A DNA stretch of 55,365 nucleotides from Flammeovirgaceae bacterium UBA2371. GTDB taxonomy: Bacteria > Bacteroidota > Bacteroidia > Cytophagales > Cyclobacteriaceae. The position numbers were made by a program, and so were the translations under genes. The notes beneath the pieces were generated by a model, which was not told where the DNA came from, did no database searches, and saw only the letters and a list, made by a program, of their open reading frames with translations. Location of the stretch: NCBI GenBank assembly GCA_002345965.1, contig DDTF01000037.1, positions 115,495 to 170,859 on the forward strand. Direction: 5' to 3'. Below are positions 8,776-16,435 of this stretch, one piece after another (within the stretch, counting starts at the first letter, position 1; each line of letters begins with the position of its first letter).

Positions 8776-9756
8776 CTACATATCCAGTATATAGGCGAAG
8801 ATCAATGGCGCAACTATAGTAGCATCACTTTCAATGATGTACTTTGGAGTTTCAATGCTCAATTTACCCCACGTTATTTTTTCGTTGGGCACAGCACCTG
8901 AATAAGACCCATAACTGGTGGTCGAGTCACTGATCTGGCAGAAGTAGCTCCAGAAAGGAACACCATCTCTTTCCAAATCCTGATGTAACATGGGCACTAC
9001 ACAAATCGGAAAATCACCTGCAATCCCCCCACCTATCTGGAAAAATCCTATACCCTCTGTTCCTGCATTCTCGGTATACCAATCCGCCAACCATACCATG
9101 TATTCAATTCCACTTTTCATGGTAGAGGCCTTTAACTCTCCGGTAAGGCAATAAGAAGCAAAGATGTTACCCATGGTTGAGTCCTCCCATCCGGGAACTA
9201 CCATCGGCATGTTCCTTTCCGCTGCGGCAATCATCCACGAATTTTTGGGGTCAATTTCAAAATATTGTTTTAGCTCGCCACTGTTGAGCAAACGAAACAT
9301 GAATTCATGCGGAAATAAACGCTCTCCTTTATCTTCTGCATCTTTCCAAACCTTGTAAAGATGGGCTTGTAACTTCCTGAATGCTTCTTCCTCTGGAATA
9401 CAAGTGTCTGTAACACGATTGAGGTGGTTTTGCAACAAGTCCCACTCCTGTTCGGGGGTAAGATCTCTGTAGTTAGGAATGCGCTTATAGTGAGAGTGAG
9501 CAACCAGATTCATGATGTCTTCCTCCAAATTGGCGCCAGTACATGAAATGATATGTACTTTGTCCTGTCTGATCATCTCCGCAAAACTAATCCCCAGTTC
9601 ACCTGTGCTCATGGCACCCGCAAGGGTAACCATCATTTTTTTTCCACTTTCCACATGTTTTTTGTAGCCTTTGGCGGCATCAACCAGCGCAGCGGCATTA
9701 AAGTGTAGGTAATTTTTTTCAATAAACTCGGAGATGGGTCGGTTTTTGCTCATCAT
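8776..9756 (-). CDS. Deoxyhypusine synthase-like protein (probable polyamine-forming enzyme)
   Basis: A 326-aa member of the deoxyhypusine synthase family. The NAD-binding segment (TLAGAMSTGELG) and the active-site region are kept; Lys298 in ITWGKLS aligns with the catalytic Lys of SWGKI in human DHS, which forms the imine intermediate. Bacteria lack eIF5A, so the partner cannot be that protein; bacterial members are linked to homospermidine/spermidine-type transfer of an aminobutyl group. The neighbours (arginase family, arginine decarboxylase) support a polyamine role. Two ATG codons follow an upstream TTG; the ATG at 9756 is chosen. The product formed is an inference. Confidence 0.85.
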   Translation of the reverse strand: MMSKNRPISEFIEKNYLHFNAAALVDAAKGYKKHVESGKKMMVTLAGAMSTGELGISFAEMIRQDKVHIISCTGANLEEDIMNLVAHSHYKRIPNYRDLTPEQEWDLLQNHLNRVTDTCIPEEEAFRKLQAHLYKVWKDAEDKGERLFPHEFMFRLLNSGELKQYFEIDPKNSWMIAAAERNMPMVVPGWEDSTMGNIFASYCLTGELKASTMKSGIEYMVWLADWYTENAGTEGIGFFQIGGGIAGDFPICVVPMLHQDLERDGVPFWSYFCQISDSTTSYGSYSGAVPNEKITWGKLSIETPKYIIESDATIVAPLIFAYILDM

Positions 9757-9872
9757 CAATAGGTTATGTTAATCTTGGGGCGAAATTAAGTAAAATCGAA
9801 GAGTATAGGTCGCTAATTTTTATCAAAAAAAGACAAATAAAAACTAGTTTGCGGAGTTACTCTTTGGACCTA

Positions 9873-9902
9873 TTGGTCTTTGTTCAAATCATTGGATATT
9901 TG
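9873..9902 (+). promoter_or_regulatory. Promoter of the START-like protein gene
   Basis: TTG (9873-9875), a 19-base spacer and GATATTTG (9895-9902; one mismatch to TAnnTTTG). Transcription would start near 9906, only about five bases before the ATG at 9911. Confidence 0.45.
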
Positions 9903-9910
9903 GATTACGT

Positions 9911-10552
9911 ATGTACTTAGTATCAAGAATTTTATTCTTTGTTGTGGTGGGGCTTGTTGCTCCGTTTTCTGTTATGGGTCAGGATAATGATGGATTTTCT
10001 TTGGTCAGAGAAGAAGATTCCATACGCATTTACGAACGCTGGATAATCTTCCCAAACTCAGACCCTCCCCAAGATGCACGTGAGGTAAAAGGCGAATTCA
10101 CTGTAAAGTCAACAATGCTAAAAGCCCTTCAATTGCTTAAGAATGAAAGCAAAATCATGGAATGGCAAAAACACGTAACTGAGTTTAAAGTTCATCCCCT
10201 GCCTGTTGATACCGCCTGGCGCGAATACTCCTACCACGATATACCATGGCCTGTAAGTGATCAGGATCATTTTTTAATTTATCGCATCCAGAAAAAAGAG
10301 AAAGACAAAATTTTTGTCACATTTGAAAGCACTCAAGACGAAAAGGCTTCTCCGGTTCGCAGTGGAGTTACAAGAATGAATTTATTGGGCAGCTGGACTT
10401 TTCAGAAAATTCCAGACAATAAAGTAAAGGTGACCTATCTGATCATTTCGCAACCGAGCAGCATACCCAGAATTTTTACAGATCCTATTATCCGCAGAAA
10501 CCTGATGTCGACCATAAAGGCATACATCAAAATCCTGGAAGAGGAGAAATAG
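9911..10552 (+). CDS. Exported START/SRPBCC-domain lipid-binding-like protein
   Basis: A 213-aa protein with a Sec signal peptide (about 1-23, ending VMGQ) followed by a START-like helix-grip domain. The recognisable points are the strand-rich core after residue 30, the segment WREYSYHDIPWPVSDQDHF, typical of START-domain proteins of this type, and the C-terminal long helix (DPIIRRNLMSTIKAYIKIL). Such proteins bind hydrophobic ligands in a cavity; the ligand is unknown. It is inserted between two minus-strand polyamine genes and converges on the arginase-family gene with only three bases between the stops. No functional link is apparent. Confidence 0.7.
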   Translation: MYLVSRILFFVVVGLVAPFSVMGQDNDGFSLVREEDSIRIYERWIIFPNSDPPQDAREVKGEFTVKSTMLKALQLLKNESKIMEWQKHVTEFKVHPLPVDTAWREYSYHDIPWPVSDQDHFLIYRIQKKEKDKIFVTFESTQDEKASPVRSGVTRMNLLGSWTFQKIPDNKVKVTYLIISQPSSIPRIFTDPIIRRNLMSTIKAYIKILEEEK

Positions 10553-10555
10553 ATC

Positions 10556-11518
10556 TTATTCAGCGATGACGGGTCTGGTAGCAATGCTTTTGGCAGTAGC
10601 CTCCAAAATCTCGAATGCACTTTCTGCCATTCTGTTTTCTGTATCCAGGGTAGGGTTCACTTCCACAATCTCCCATGCGCACAACTTAGGGCTCTTGCCC
10701 AGCTCCTCATTCAGCAGTTTAGCTTCATCCACAGTAAGTCCATTGGGCACTGGCGTACCAGTACCCGTGGAGAATCGGGAATCGATACTATCCACATCAA
10801 AAGACACATAAATGATTTCGCAGTGCTCAAGCATCTTTAGTGCCTCAGCGGCTGCTTTTACCGCGCCCATTTTCTTTACTTCTTCAGTAGTGATAAAACC
10901 CATCCCATATTTATTGATAAGATAGTTCTCAGGTTTTTCCAAATCACGAACGGCAATGTATACAAAGTCTTCAGGGTAAGTCTTAGCTCCTGGTATGCCT
11001 ACATTCTTGATTTGCTCCCAATATTCTATGGTTTCATTTTTGGGATCGTTGATCTTACATTCAAGATTGTCAATATCGCAAGCCATCGCTACGGTCATCC
11101 CGTGCATATTGCCTGATGGCGTAGTGTAGGGCGTGTGAATGTCAGCGTGGGCATCAATCCATATGACTCCCAATCGTTTTTTGGGATGTGCCTTTTTAAT
11201 TCCGGCAATTGTTCCGTATGCCGTAGAGTGATCTCCCGCCATCACCAGCGGAAAATGCTCATCAAGCAGGGTCTCGTACACTTCCAGGCAAACGCGCTCC
11301 TCCATGATCAATACGCCATCTATAAATTTTGAGTGGGCGTGCTCTGCTCCGTCAAACAGCAGCTCATTTACATTTTCTACTTCTACAGAATCGTATTGTC
11401 TGAATAAGTCTGATTTTAGGTCAAGACTGGCTATTTTCATGGCTTCCACTCCCAGGCTGGCACCACGAGTACCCGCACCAATCTCCGACTTTACCTCGAT
11501 GATCTTTATATCGTTCAC
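10556..11518 (-). CDS. Arginase-family ureohydrolase (arginase-type signature)
   Basis: A 320-aa manganese ureohydrolase. The metal-binding motifs are all present: GDHSTAYG, DAHADIH and SFDVDSIDS. The segment TPSGNMHGM resembles the substrate loop of true arginases (TSGNxHG) rather than agmatinases, so L-arginine to ornithine plus urea is the best guess. However, the divergent neighbour makes agmatine, so agmatinase activity (agmatine to putrescine) is the rival reading. The start is a GTG at 11518; no ATG is available nearby. The 213-base gap to the arginine decarboxylase gene should hold both promoters, but I could not find a convincing -7 box in it. Confidence 0.85.
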   Translation of the reverse strand: MNDIKIIEVKSEIGAGTRGASLGVEAMKIASLDLKSDLFRQYDSVEVENVNELLFDGAEHAHSKFIDGVLIMEERVCLEVYETLLDEHFPLVMAGDHSTAYGTIAGIKKAHPKKRLGVIWIDAHADIHTPYTTPSGNMHGMTVAMACDIDNLECKINDPKNETIEYWEQIKNVGIPGAKTYPEDFVYIAVRDLEKPENYLINKYGMGFITTEEVKKMGAVKAAAEALKMLEHCEIIYVSFDVDSIDSRFSTGTGTPVPNGLTVDEAKLLNEELGKSPKLCAWEIVEVNPTLDTENRMAESAFEILEATAKSIATRPVIAE

Positions 11519-11731
11519 TTTTACTGAAATTAATATTTGAAAAAACTGTAACCTAATGCAAAAAACTACCTCAAAAGCCTAAATTAGACGCTTCAGTAAT
11601 CTGGCAAGGGATGTGTATTTTTAACGTTACAGCAGGAAAATCGATCTGTCATGCAGATTTAAATTTCGAATTGTAAAGATGGCAAAATTATACCAATATT
11701 GCACCCTTCAAAAAAAACCCTATAGCGTGAA

Positions 11732-13126
11732 ATGAAGAGCTACCGTGACCTAATCGAACAGACATTTGAATTCCCGCAAAAGGAGTTTAAAGTATGGGAA
11801 AACGAGTTGCATTTTAATGATGTGCCCCTCATGGACATCATTAAAGAATACGGCACGCCCCTAAAGCTCACCTATTTGCCCAGAATCAGTGAAAATATTC
11901 GATTCGTAAAGGCCACCTTTAATAACGCCATAGAAAAATTCAAGTATAAGGGGAATTACACCTACTGCTATTGTTCCAAATCTTCCCATTTCTCTTTTGT
12001 AATGGAAGAGGCTTTGAAAAATGATGTTCACCTTGAAACCTCCTCAGGATTTGACATTCCGATCATCCGTAGCCTCTATGAGCAGGGCAAGATTTCCAAA
12101 GAGACTTTCATCCTGTGCAATGGATTCAAAATGCCCAGATATACCGACAATATTGTAGATCTGCTCAATGAAGAATTCAATTGCATTCCTATCCTGGATA
12201 CAATCAAGGAAATAGATATTTATGAGCAAAAGGTGGACAAGCCTTTTAAAGTGGGAATACGGGTAGCTTCTGATGAGGAACCCAAATTTGAATTTTACAC
12301 CTCCCGTCTAGGCGTTCGTTATAGCGACATTGTCCCTTTGTACAGAGACAAAATCGAAAAAAGCAATAAGGCAACTTTAAAAATGTTGCACTTCTTTATC
12401 AACACCGGAATAAAAGACACTGCCTACTACTGGAGCGAGCTCAGCCGATTCATTTTCAAATATTGTGAATTGAAGAAAATGTGCGACTCGTTGGATTCCA
12501 TCGACATCGGAGGAGGTTTTCCCATTAAGCAGTCCCTTACATTTCAATATGACTATAAGTACATGATTGAGCAGATCGTGGAAAACATCAAGTGGATATG
12601 TGATAAGAACAACGTACCTGTTCCAAATATTTTTACGGAGTTTGGAAGTTACACCGTTGGCGAAAGTGGCGCCATCCTCTACTCCGTTGTGGATCAAAAA
12701 TTGCAAAATGATAAGGAGCTCTGGTATATGGTCAATGGCTCTTTCATTACGCAAATGCCTGACGCCTGGGGATTAAATCAAAAGTACATTCTTCTCCCCA
12801 TCAACAAGTGGGATGATCCATATCACAAAATAAATATGGGAGGCCTGACTTGTGATAGTATGGATTATTACAATTCAGAAGCACATACCAGCGAAGTTTT
12901 CTTACCTATGATTAATGATGAAGAGCCACTTTACATTGGCTTCTTTCACACAGGCGCCTATCAAGAGTCGCTGGGAGGATATGGAGGTATTCAGCACTGC
13001 CTTATTCCAGCACCTAAACATGTGCTGATCAGCCGCAATGAAGATGGAGAGATCTCTACCAAACTTTTTGCGCCCGAACAGACAAGCGATTCAATGCTGA
13101 AAGTTTTAGGATACGACACTAAATAA
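11732..13126 (+). CDS. speA: Arginine decarboxylase, short Bacteroidota type
   Basis: A 464-aa PLP-dependent alanine-racemase-fold decarboxylase. The PLP lysine is Lys83 in YCYCSKSSHF, the glycine-rich phosphate loop is DIGGGFPIK, and the C-terminal active-site Cys region is GGLTCDSMDYY followed by FFHTGAYQ. It is much shorter than the classical 630-aa SpeA and matches the Bacteroidota form annotated as arginine decarboxylase, which makes agmatine. It is divergent from the arginase-family gene and close to the DHS-like gene, giving a compact polyamine locus. Substrate choice (arginine versus another basic amino acid) is based on family resemblance. Confidence 0.88.
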   Translation: MKSYRDLIEQTFEFPQKEFKVWENELHFNDVPLMDIIKEYGTPLKLTYLPRISENIRFVKATFNNAIEKFKYKGNYTYCYCSKSSHFSFVMEEALKNDVHLETSSGFDIPIIRSLYEQGKISKETFILCNGFKMPRYTDNIVDLLNEEFNCIPILDTIKEIDIYEQKVDKPFKVGIRVASDEEPKFEFYTSRLGVRYSDIVPLYRDKIEKSNKATLKMLHFFINTGIKDTAYYWSELSRFIFKYCELKKMCDSLDSIDIGGGFPIKQSLTFQYDYKYMIEQIVENIKWICDKNNVPVPNIFTEFGSYTVGESGAILYSVVDQKLQNDKELWYMVNGSFITQMPDAWGLNQKYILLPINKWDDPYHKINMGGLTCDSMDYYNSEAHTSEVFLPMINDEEPLYIGFFHTGAYQESLGGYGGIQHCLIPAPKHVLISRNEDGEISTKLFAPEQTSDSMLKVLGYDTK

Positions 13127-13192
13127 CTACAGTCGTTTCATTCGCTCACACCATTTGTCTCACGAATGACAAGCATAGTGAGTACCAATGGC

Positions 13193-13200
13193 TATTTTTG
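13193..13200 (+). promoter_or_regulatory. -7 box of the 13219 lipoprotein gene
   Basis: TATTTTTG is a perfect TAnnTTTG box. The predicted transcription start (about 13204) lies after the ATG at 13201, so translation should begin at the ATG at 13219. No clear -33 TTG was seen. Confidence 0.5.
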
Positions 13201-13218
13201 ATGCAATCCCAATTAATT

Positions 13219-14007
13219 ATGAAAATCAGTTTTTATTTTGTTCTATTCTCACTTCTTGTTTCATGCGCTCCAAAACAAAATGAAGAGCCACCGGTAAATC
13301 ATTATGCATCTTTGCCAGAAAATTTTTCAGAGGTATTAAAGGCGCACGGTGGCCTTGATCAATGGCGAAGTTTTAAAGCGTTGGAGTACGACCTGAAGCA
13401 CGAAAATGACAGCAGCCCTACAGAACATTATACTTTGGATCTCCTCAATAGAAAAGATCTGACAGTTGCGGATACTTTTAAAATAGGATTTGATGGCAGC
13501 CAAGTATGGGTAGCACCTGACAAGAAAGCATACAAAGGTCGCTCGGCTCGCTTTTATCACAATCTATATTCTTATTTTCTCACCATACCTTTTATTGTTG
13601 CCGATCCTGGTGTAATTTATTCAAGTGATACACTCACCGTTGATGGCAAACAGTATGATGTCATTAACATCAGCTTTGAATCGGGCATTGGTGACGCAGA
13701 TAAAGACGCCTACAAAATGCTGATCGACCCCGCCACTAAAAGAATGGAAAAATTACTTTACACGGTTACGTATTATTCTGGTGAAGCACACGAAAATTTC
13801 AATGCGCTGAGTTATGAAGATTGGACTGAGGTGAATGGTGTGCAATTACCTGCAAAATTAGTTGGATACAAGTATAACAATGGAACCATAGGCGACAAGC
13901 GCTATGAAGTTACATTCCACAATATTCAACTTAAGTCAGAAAGTCCAGATCAGAAAATATTTGAAATTCCTGAAATGGCTGAGATTGATAGCCTGAAAAC
14001 AAACTGA
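13219..14007 (+). CDS. Lipoprotein of unknown function, beta-rich
   Basis: A 262-aa lipoprotein with signal MKISFYFVLFSLLVSC and an obvious lipobox (LVSC). The mature part starts with a helix (ENFSEVLKAHGGLDQWRSF) and continues as a string of beta strands ending in a C-terminal FEIPEMAE; this pattern is common in Bacteroidota periplasmic lipoproteins of the DUF6503 type, a name I give only as likely. No catalytic motif is seen. The start at 13219 is preferred to 13201 because of the promoter box and the lipobox distance. It ends before the regulatory region of the cytochrome cluster and is probably a separate unit. Confidence 0.75.
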   Translation: MKISFYFVLFSLLVSCAPKQNEEPPVNHYASLPENFSEVLKAHGGLDQWRSFKALEYDLKHENDSSPTEHYTLDLLNRKDLTVADTFKIGFDGSQVWVAPDKKAYKGRSARFYHNLYSYFLTIPFIVADPGVIYSSDTLTVDGKQYDVINISFESGIGDADKDAYKMLIDPATKRMEKLLYTVTYYSGEAHENFNALSYEDWTEVNGVQLPAKLVGYKYNNGTIGDKRYEVTFHNIQLKSESPDQKIFEIPEMAEIDSLKTN

Positions 14008-14042
14008 TGATCTATTATTCGATTAATCAGCACTACACTTGC

Positions 14043-14126
14043 TGATACTTATCATGTTTTAGCAGCAAGACACATGATTGTCCATCATAGGTGACAAAAA
14101 TCATTTTTTATGTCTGTTAGGACATA
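14043..14126 (+). promoter_or_regulatory. Operator cluster upstream of the monohaem cytochrome gene
   Basis: Four short dyads lie close together: TGATACTTATCA (14043-14054, TGA-N6-TCA), ATGAT-N5-ATCAT (14074-14088), TGACAAAAATCA (14092-14103, TGA-N6-TCA) and a perfect TATGTC-N6-GACATA (14109-14126). The two TGA-N6-TCA motifs are of the CRP/FNR kind seen before usp and the gene at 15304. The -7 box was not located with confidence. Confidence 0.5.
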
Positions 14127-14136
14127 CAAATTGTGG

Positions 14137-14154
14137 TATAGTGATTGCACTATA
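14137..14154 (+). promoter_or_regulatory. Inverted repeat, possible second operator
   Basis: TATAGTG-ATTG-CACTATA, a perfect dyad with 7-base arms, lies 26 bases before the cytochrome ATG. It differs from the TGA-N6-TCA sites and could be a site for another regulator or an mRNA hairpin in the leader. Confidence 0.35.
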
Positions 14155-14180
14155 ACCAGTATAATTAAACCTTTACCCCA

Positions 14181-14585
14181 ATGAAAAATAACAATCTAGC
14201 ACTATGGTTACCTGTTGTTGTAGCATGCTTTGCACTTTCCTTTGCTCCTTTTATGCAGACTGCCTGGGAAGTTCCAGCGAAGTATAAAAAAATGGAAAAC
14301 CCAACGAAAGCAGACAAAGAAAATATATCCATTGCCAAGGGACTCTATGAGAAACACTGCAAATCCTGTCATGGAAAGGTTGGCTTGGGTGATGGTCCGA
14401 AAGCCAAAGAATTGGATACTCCATCAGGAGATTTTTCTAAAGCTAAATTTCAGTCTCAATCTGATGGAGAACTCTTTTATAAAACCACCTTTGGTAGAGA
14501 TGATATGCCGGCTTACGAAAAGAAAATATCTAGTGATGAAGATCGATGGATTTTAGTGCACTACCTAAGGACATTTAAACAGTAA
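14181..14585 (+). CDS. Class I monohaem cytochrome c
   Basis: A 134-aa exported electron carrier. An N-terminal hydrophobic segment (about 6-24) is a signal peptide or membrane anchor. The haem site is C60-K-S-C63-H64, and Met109 in DDMPAY is the likely distal ligand; the C-terminal helix (DEDRWILVHYLRTF) is the standard end of the fold. It is the first gene of the haem-protein region and is followed by a strong terminator, so it can be made separately from the downstream genes. Its partner could be the NrfD-type complex encoded downstream or the cbb3 oxidase. Confidence 0.92.
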   Translation: MKNNNLALWLPVVVACFALSFAPFMQTAWEVPAKYKKMENPTKADKENISIAKGLYEKHCKSCHGKVGLGDGPKAKELDTPSGDFSKAKFQSQSDGELFYKTTFGRDDMPAYEKKISSDEDRWILVHYLRTFKQ

Positions 14586-14595
14586 ATATATCCTT

Positions 14596-14624
14596 CAGGG
14601 CTCAAAATTGAGCCCTGTTTTTTT
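14596..14624 (+). terminator. Intrinsic terminator after the cytochrome gene
   Basis: CAGGGCTCA-AAAT-TGAGCCCTG (9-bp perfect stem, 4-base loop) followed by seven T. It ends three bases before the ATG of the next gene. Confidence 0.9.
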
Positions 14625-14627
14625 ACC

Positions 14628-15140
14628 ATGCAAAAACTCCTGGTTTCTATAATCATTTTTGGGCTCATCACTGGTTGCAGTTCTGATGATAATATCGCCA
14701 AAGACAGGATTTATTATTTTACTATAACCTCTAGATCAGATAGATCGACTGATCTTGTTGACTATTTGATTAAAAACATGCACAACAAAAGGGTTGCTAT
14801 TACAAACCAATCAGGTTCAGAGTGGCCATTTTACGAGGTATTGGCAACCACTCAAGAGTTATCACTGGACAGCCTAATGCCTCCACACTACTATGTCCAT
14901 TTGCTCAAAGAGAAAAAAGAGCAAGAGATACAAATTGGCGAGTTCTATATTGAAATTAAAGTGATGCTGTTGCCCGATACCTTAGCCAACTACGAGCTGG
15001 ATATCTATAAAATGGATACCCTTGGGCTAATCCGTACCGCTAAAACTGGCATCCATTTCATTGAAAAACCTACAATAACAAAAAGCGATTCTGCATACGA
15101 TATCCTTTTGAAGTCCATCATACGATATTCCTTTAAGTAG
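14628..15140 (+). CDS. Small lipoprotein of unknown function, probably surface-exposed
   Basis: A 170-aa lipoprotein: signal MQKLLVSIIIFGLITGC with lipobox ITGC17. The residues after the Cys are SSDDN, close to the acidic lipoprotein export signals (S/K plus two acidic residues) that send Bacteroidota lipoproteins to the cell surface. The rest is unrecognised, with charged helices and strands and no Cys or His haem motif. Its ATG lies three bases after the T-run of the upstream terminator, so it has no room for a leader; it must depend on read-through or a promoter inside the preceding gene. A function in the electron-transfer cluster is only suggested by position. Confidence 0.7.
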   Translation: MQKLLVSIIIFGLITGCSSDDNIAKDRIYYFTITSRSDRSTDLVDYLIKNMHNKRVAITNQSGSEWPFYEVLATTQELSLDSLMPPHYYVHLLKEKKEQEIQIGEFYIEIKVMLLPDTLANYELDIYKMDTLGLIRTAKTGIHFIEKPTITKSDSAYDILLKSIIRYSFK

Positions 15141-15173
15141 TTAAGCCTTCTAATCTTCCTTTTAAGCACCTCC

Positions 15174-15229
15174 TGATTAAGATCACCTCTTTACGTGACT
15201 CACATCATGCCTTTGTGATAATTGTCACA
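15174..15229 (+). promoter_or_regulatory. Three tandem CRP/FNR-type operators before the electron-transfer cluster
   Basis: Site 1 is TGATTAAGATCA (15174-15185), site 2 is TGACTCACATCA (15196-15207) and site 3 is TGTGATAATTGTCACA (15214-15229), a perfect match to the CRP consensus TGTGA-N6-TCACA. All three have the TGA-N6-TCA core; their centres are 22 and 20 bp apart, so they face the same side of the helix. Relative to the predicted transcription start (about 15242) they lie near -62, -40 and -20. The first two are activator positions; the third overlaps the promoter and could repress. Confidence 0.7.
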
Positions 15230-15230
15230 T

Positions 15231-15238
15231 TATCTTCG
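15231..15238 (+). promoter_or_regulatory. Probable -7 box of the electron-transfer cluster
   Basis: TATCTTCG matches TAnnTTTG with one mismatch. It is placed directly after CRP/FNR-type site 3 and overlaps a perfect 14-base palindrome TTCGATTAATCGAA (15235-15248), which may be another regulator site. The leader to the ATG at 15304 would be about 62 bases. Confidence 0.45.
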
Positions 15239-15303
15239 ATTAATCGAATGAGGACAAATTCATTCGTGGAATCAACCTTTTAATTAGAAAAAAACTTAAA
15301 GCT

Positions 15304-16368
15304 ATGAAACATTTTAGATCGTTCTCTTTATTACTCACTTTGTTCTTTATACTGGCTCTCGTAGTCCGGTGTAGTGATGACAATCCAGCTCCCGTTGATC
15401 TTTCTACCATCTCAGGAAAAGTAACTTATCCAGACGGATCTGGAACTCAGATAGCAGCAGCAGGCGCGATTGTAACTCTTTTCAGTACAACTCCAGTTTT
15501 AAACATGGAGGTCAAAACTGATGAAAATGGAAATTTCAACTTTGCCAATTTAGAAGCTGGTACCTATACTTTAAGTGCATACTATGACACTGACAATACT
15601 AACAACGCGGGTCGTTTAAGTGGCTTAAGGTTTACTATTGATCCAACTGACGTAGTAATTACTAATGCAGATGCTACCATGGATATGGCTTTGGTATCAT
15701 CAGGCCAGGCTGGAATTCCTGTGATAAACATCAATTTTGACTGGACTGGTTCAGCATTTGCTAATACCGGAGTTTGGGCATACGATCAAACTCACAGCCC
15801 CATTCAGTTTGAATTCCCTTACCGCGACAATGTAGCTGAATTTGTAGGTGCCTTCTCTCAGGTTGCTGAGCTAGTTGTGAACTTTGACCCAGCCAACTTG
15901 GCAAGTAGCAATATTGTTGCTGAAATAGACTTGGCAAGTATCAACACCCGCTCTTTGGGAGGCCGCGACCCAAAGTTAGCATCCGGAGCAAGTGCCTACA
16001 ATCCTAACTCAGTGGTTGAAACGATGGGCTGTATCATGGGCACATTTGGAATATCCGCTGATGGTACATTACCCTCTACCATTACATCAACTGCTCGTTA
16101 TGCAAAATTTACAAGCACAAGCATAGTAGCATATGGTGACGGCTATCTGGCCAAAGGCAACCTTGTTTTCAATGGTGTGACCAAGGCAGTTGAAATGTGG
16201 TTCAAAGCGGTAACCCCATGGAATAATGGAGGAACCCCAACAGCCACGCTTTACTCTGGATTTGAAGGTAGATTTTTTATGGGAAAAACTGACTTCAATA
16301 TAGGCTCAAGTAGTGTAGGTGAGAACATCAGAATTCAGGTGAGCATAGTTGCAACCAAACCAGCATAA
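15304..16368 (+). CDS. Lipoprotein with carboxypeptidase-regulatory-like and YceI-like domains
   Basis: A 354-aa protein with a signal ending at Cys23 (ALVVRC; a weak lipobox), followed by SDDN, which resembles the surface-export signal of Bacteroidota lipoproteins. Residues about 36-115 form a CarboxypepD_reg/CnaB-like beta sandwich (SGKVTYPDG, then VKTDENGNFNFANLEAGTYT). Residues about 165-354 resemble a YceI lipid-binding barrel (YAKFTSTSIVAYGDGYLAKG, LVFNGVTKAVEMWFKA, FFMGKTDFNIG). YceI proteins bind isoprenoids such as quinones in a cavity. It opens the electron-transfer cluster but is followed by a terminator, so downstream genes may be expressed at a lower level. The role is inferred from the domains. 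Confidence 0.75.
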   Translation: MKHFRSFSLLLTLFFILALVVRCSDDNPAPVDLSTISGKVTYPDGSGTQIAAAGAIVTLFSTTPVLNMEVKTDENGNFNFANLEAGTYTLSAYYDTDNTNNAGRLSGLRFTIDPTDVVITNADATMDMALVSSGQAGIPVININFDWTGSAFANTGVWAYDQTHSPIQFEFPYRDNVAEFVGAFSQVAELVVNFDPANLASSNIVAEIDLASINTRSLGGRDPKLASGASAYNPNSVVETMGCIMGTFGISADGTLPSTITSTARYAKFTSTSIVAYGDGYLAKGNLVFNGVTKAVEMWFKAVTPWNNGGTPTATLYSGFEGRFFMGKTDFNIGSSSVGENIRIQVSIVATKPA

Positions 16369-16382
16369 GGATTAATCCAATT

Positions 16383-16411
16383 AAAAGAAGGGGAAATTCC
16401 CCTTCTTTTTT
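16383..16411 (+). terminator. Intrinsic terminator or attenuator after the YceI-like gene
   Basis: AAAAGAAGGGG-AAATT-CCCCTTCTTTT, an 11-bp stem ending in a T-run. It lies 25 bases before the next gene of the same strand; partial read-through would lower expression of the later genes. Confidence 0.85.
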
Positions 16412-16435
16412 GATCCGTTAAACTTTTCTAACACT

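Noticed and set aside
14131..14165. A sigma-70-like promoter (TTGTGG with TATAAT at 14160-14165) before the cytochrome gene
   Set aside because: The spacing (23 bases) is wrong and Bacteroidota use TTG/TAnnTTTG promoters; I cannot support it.
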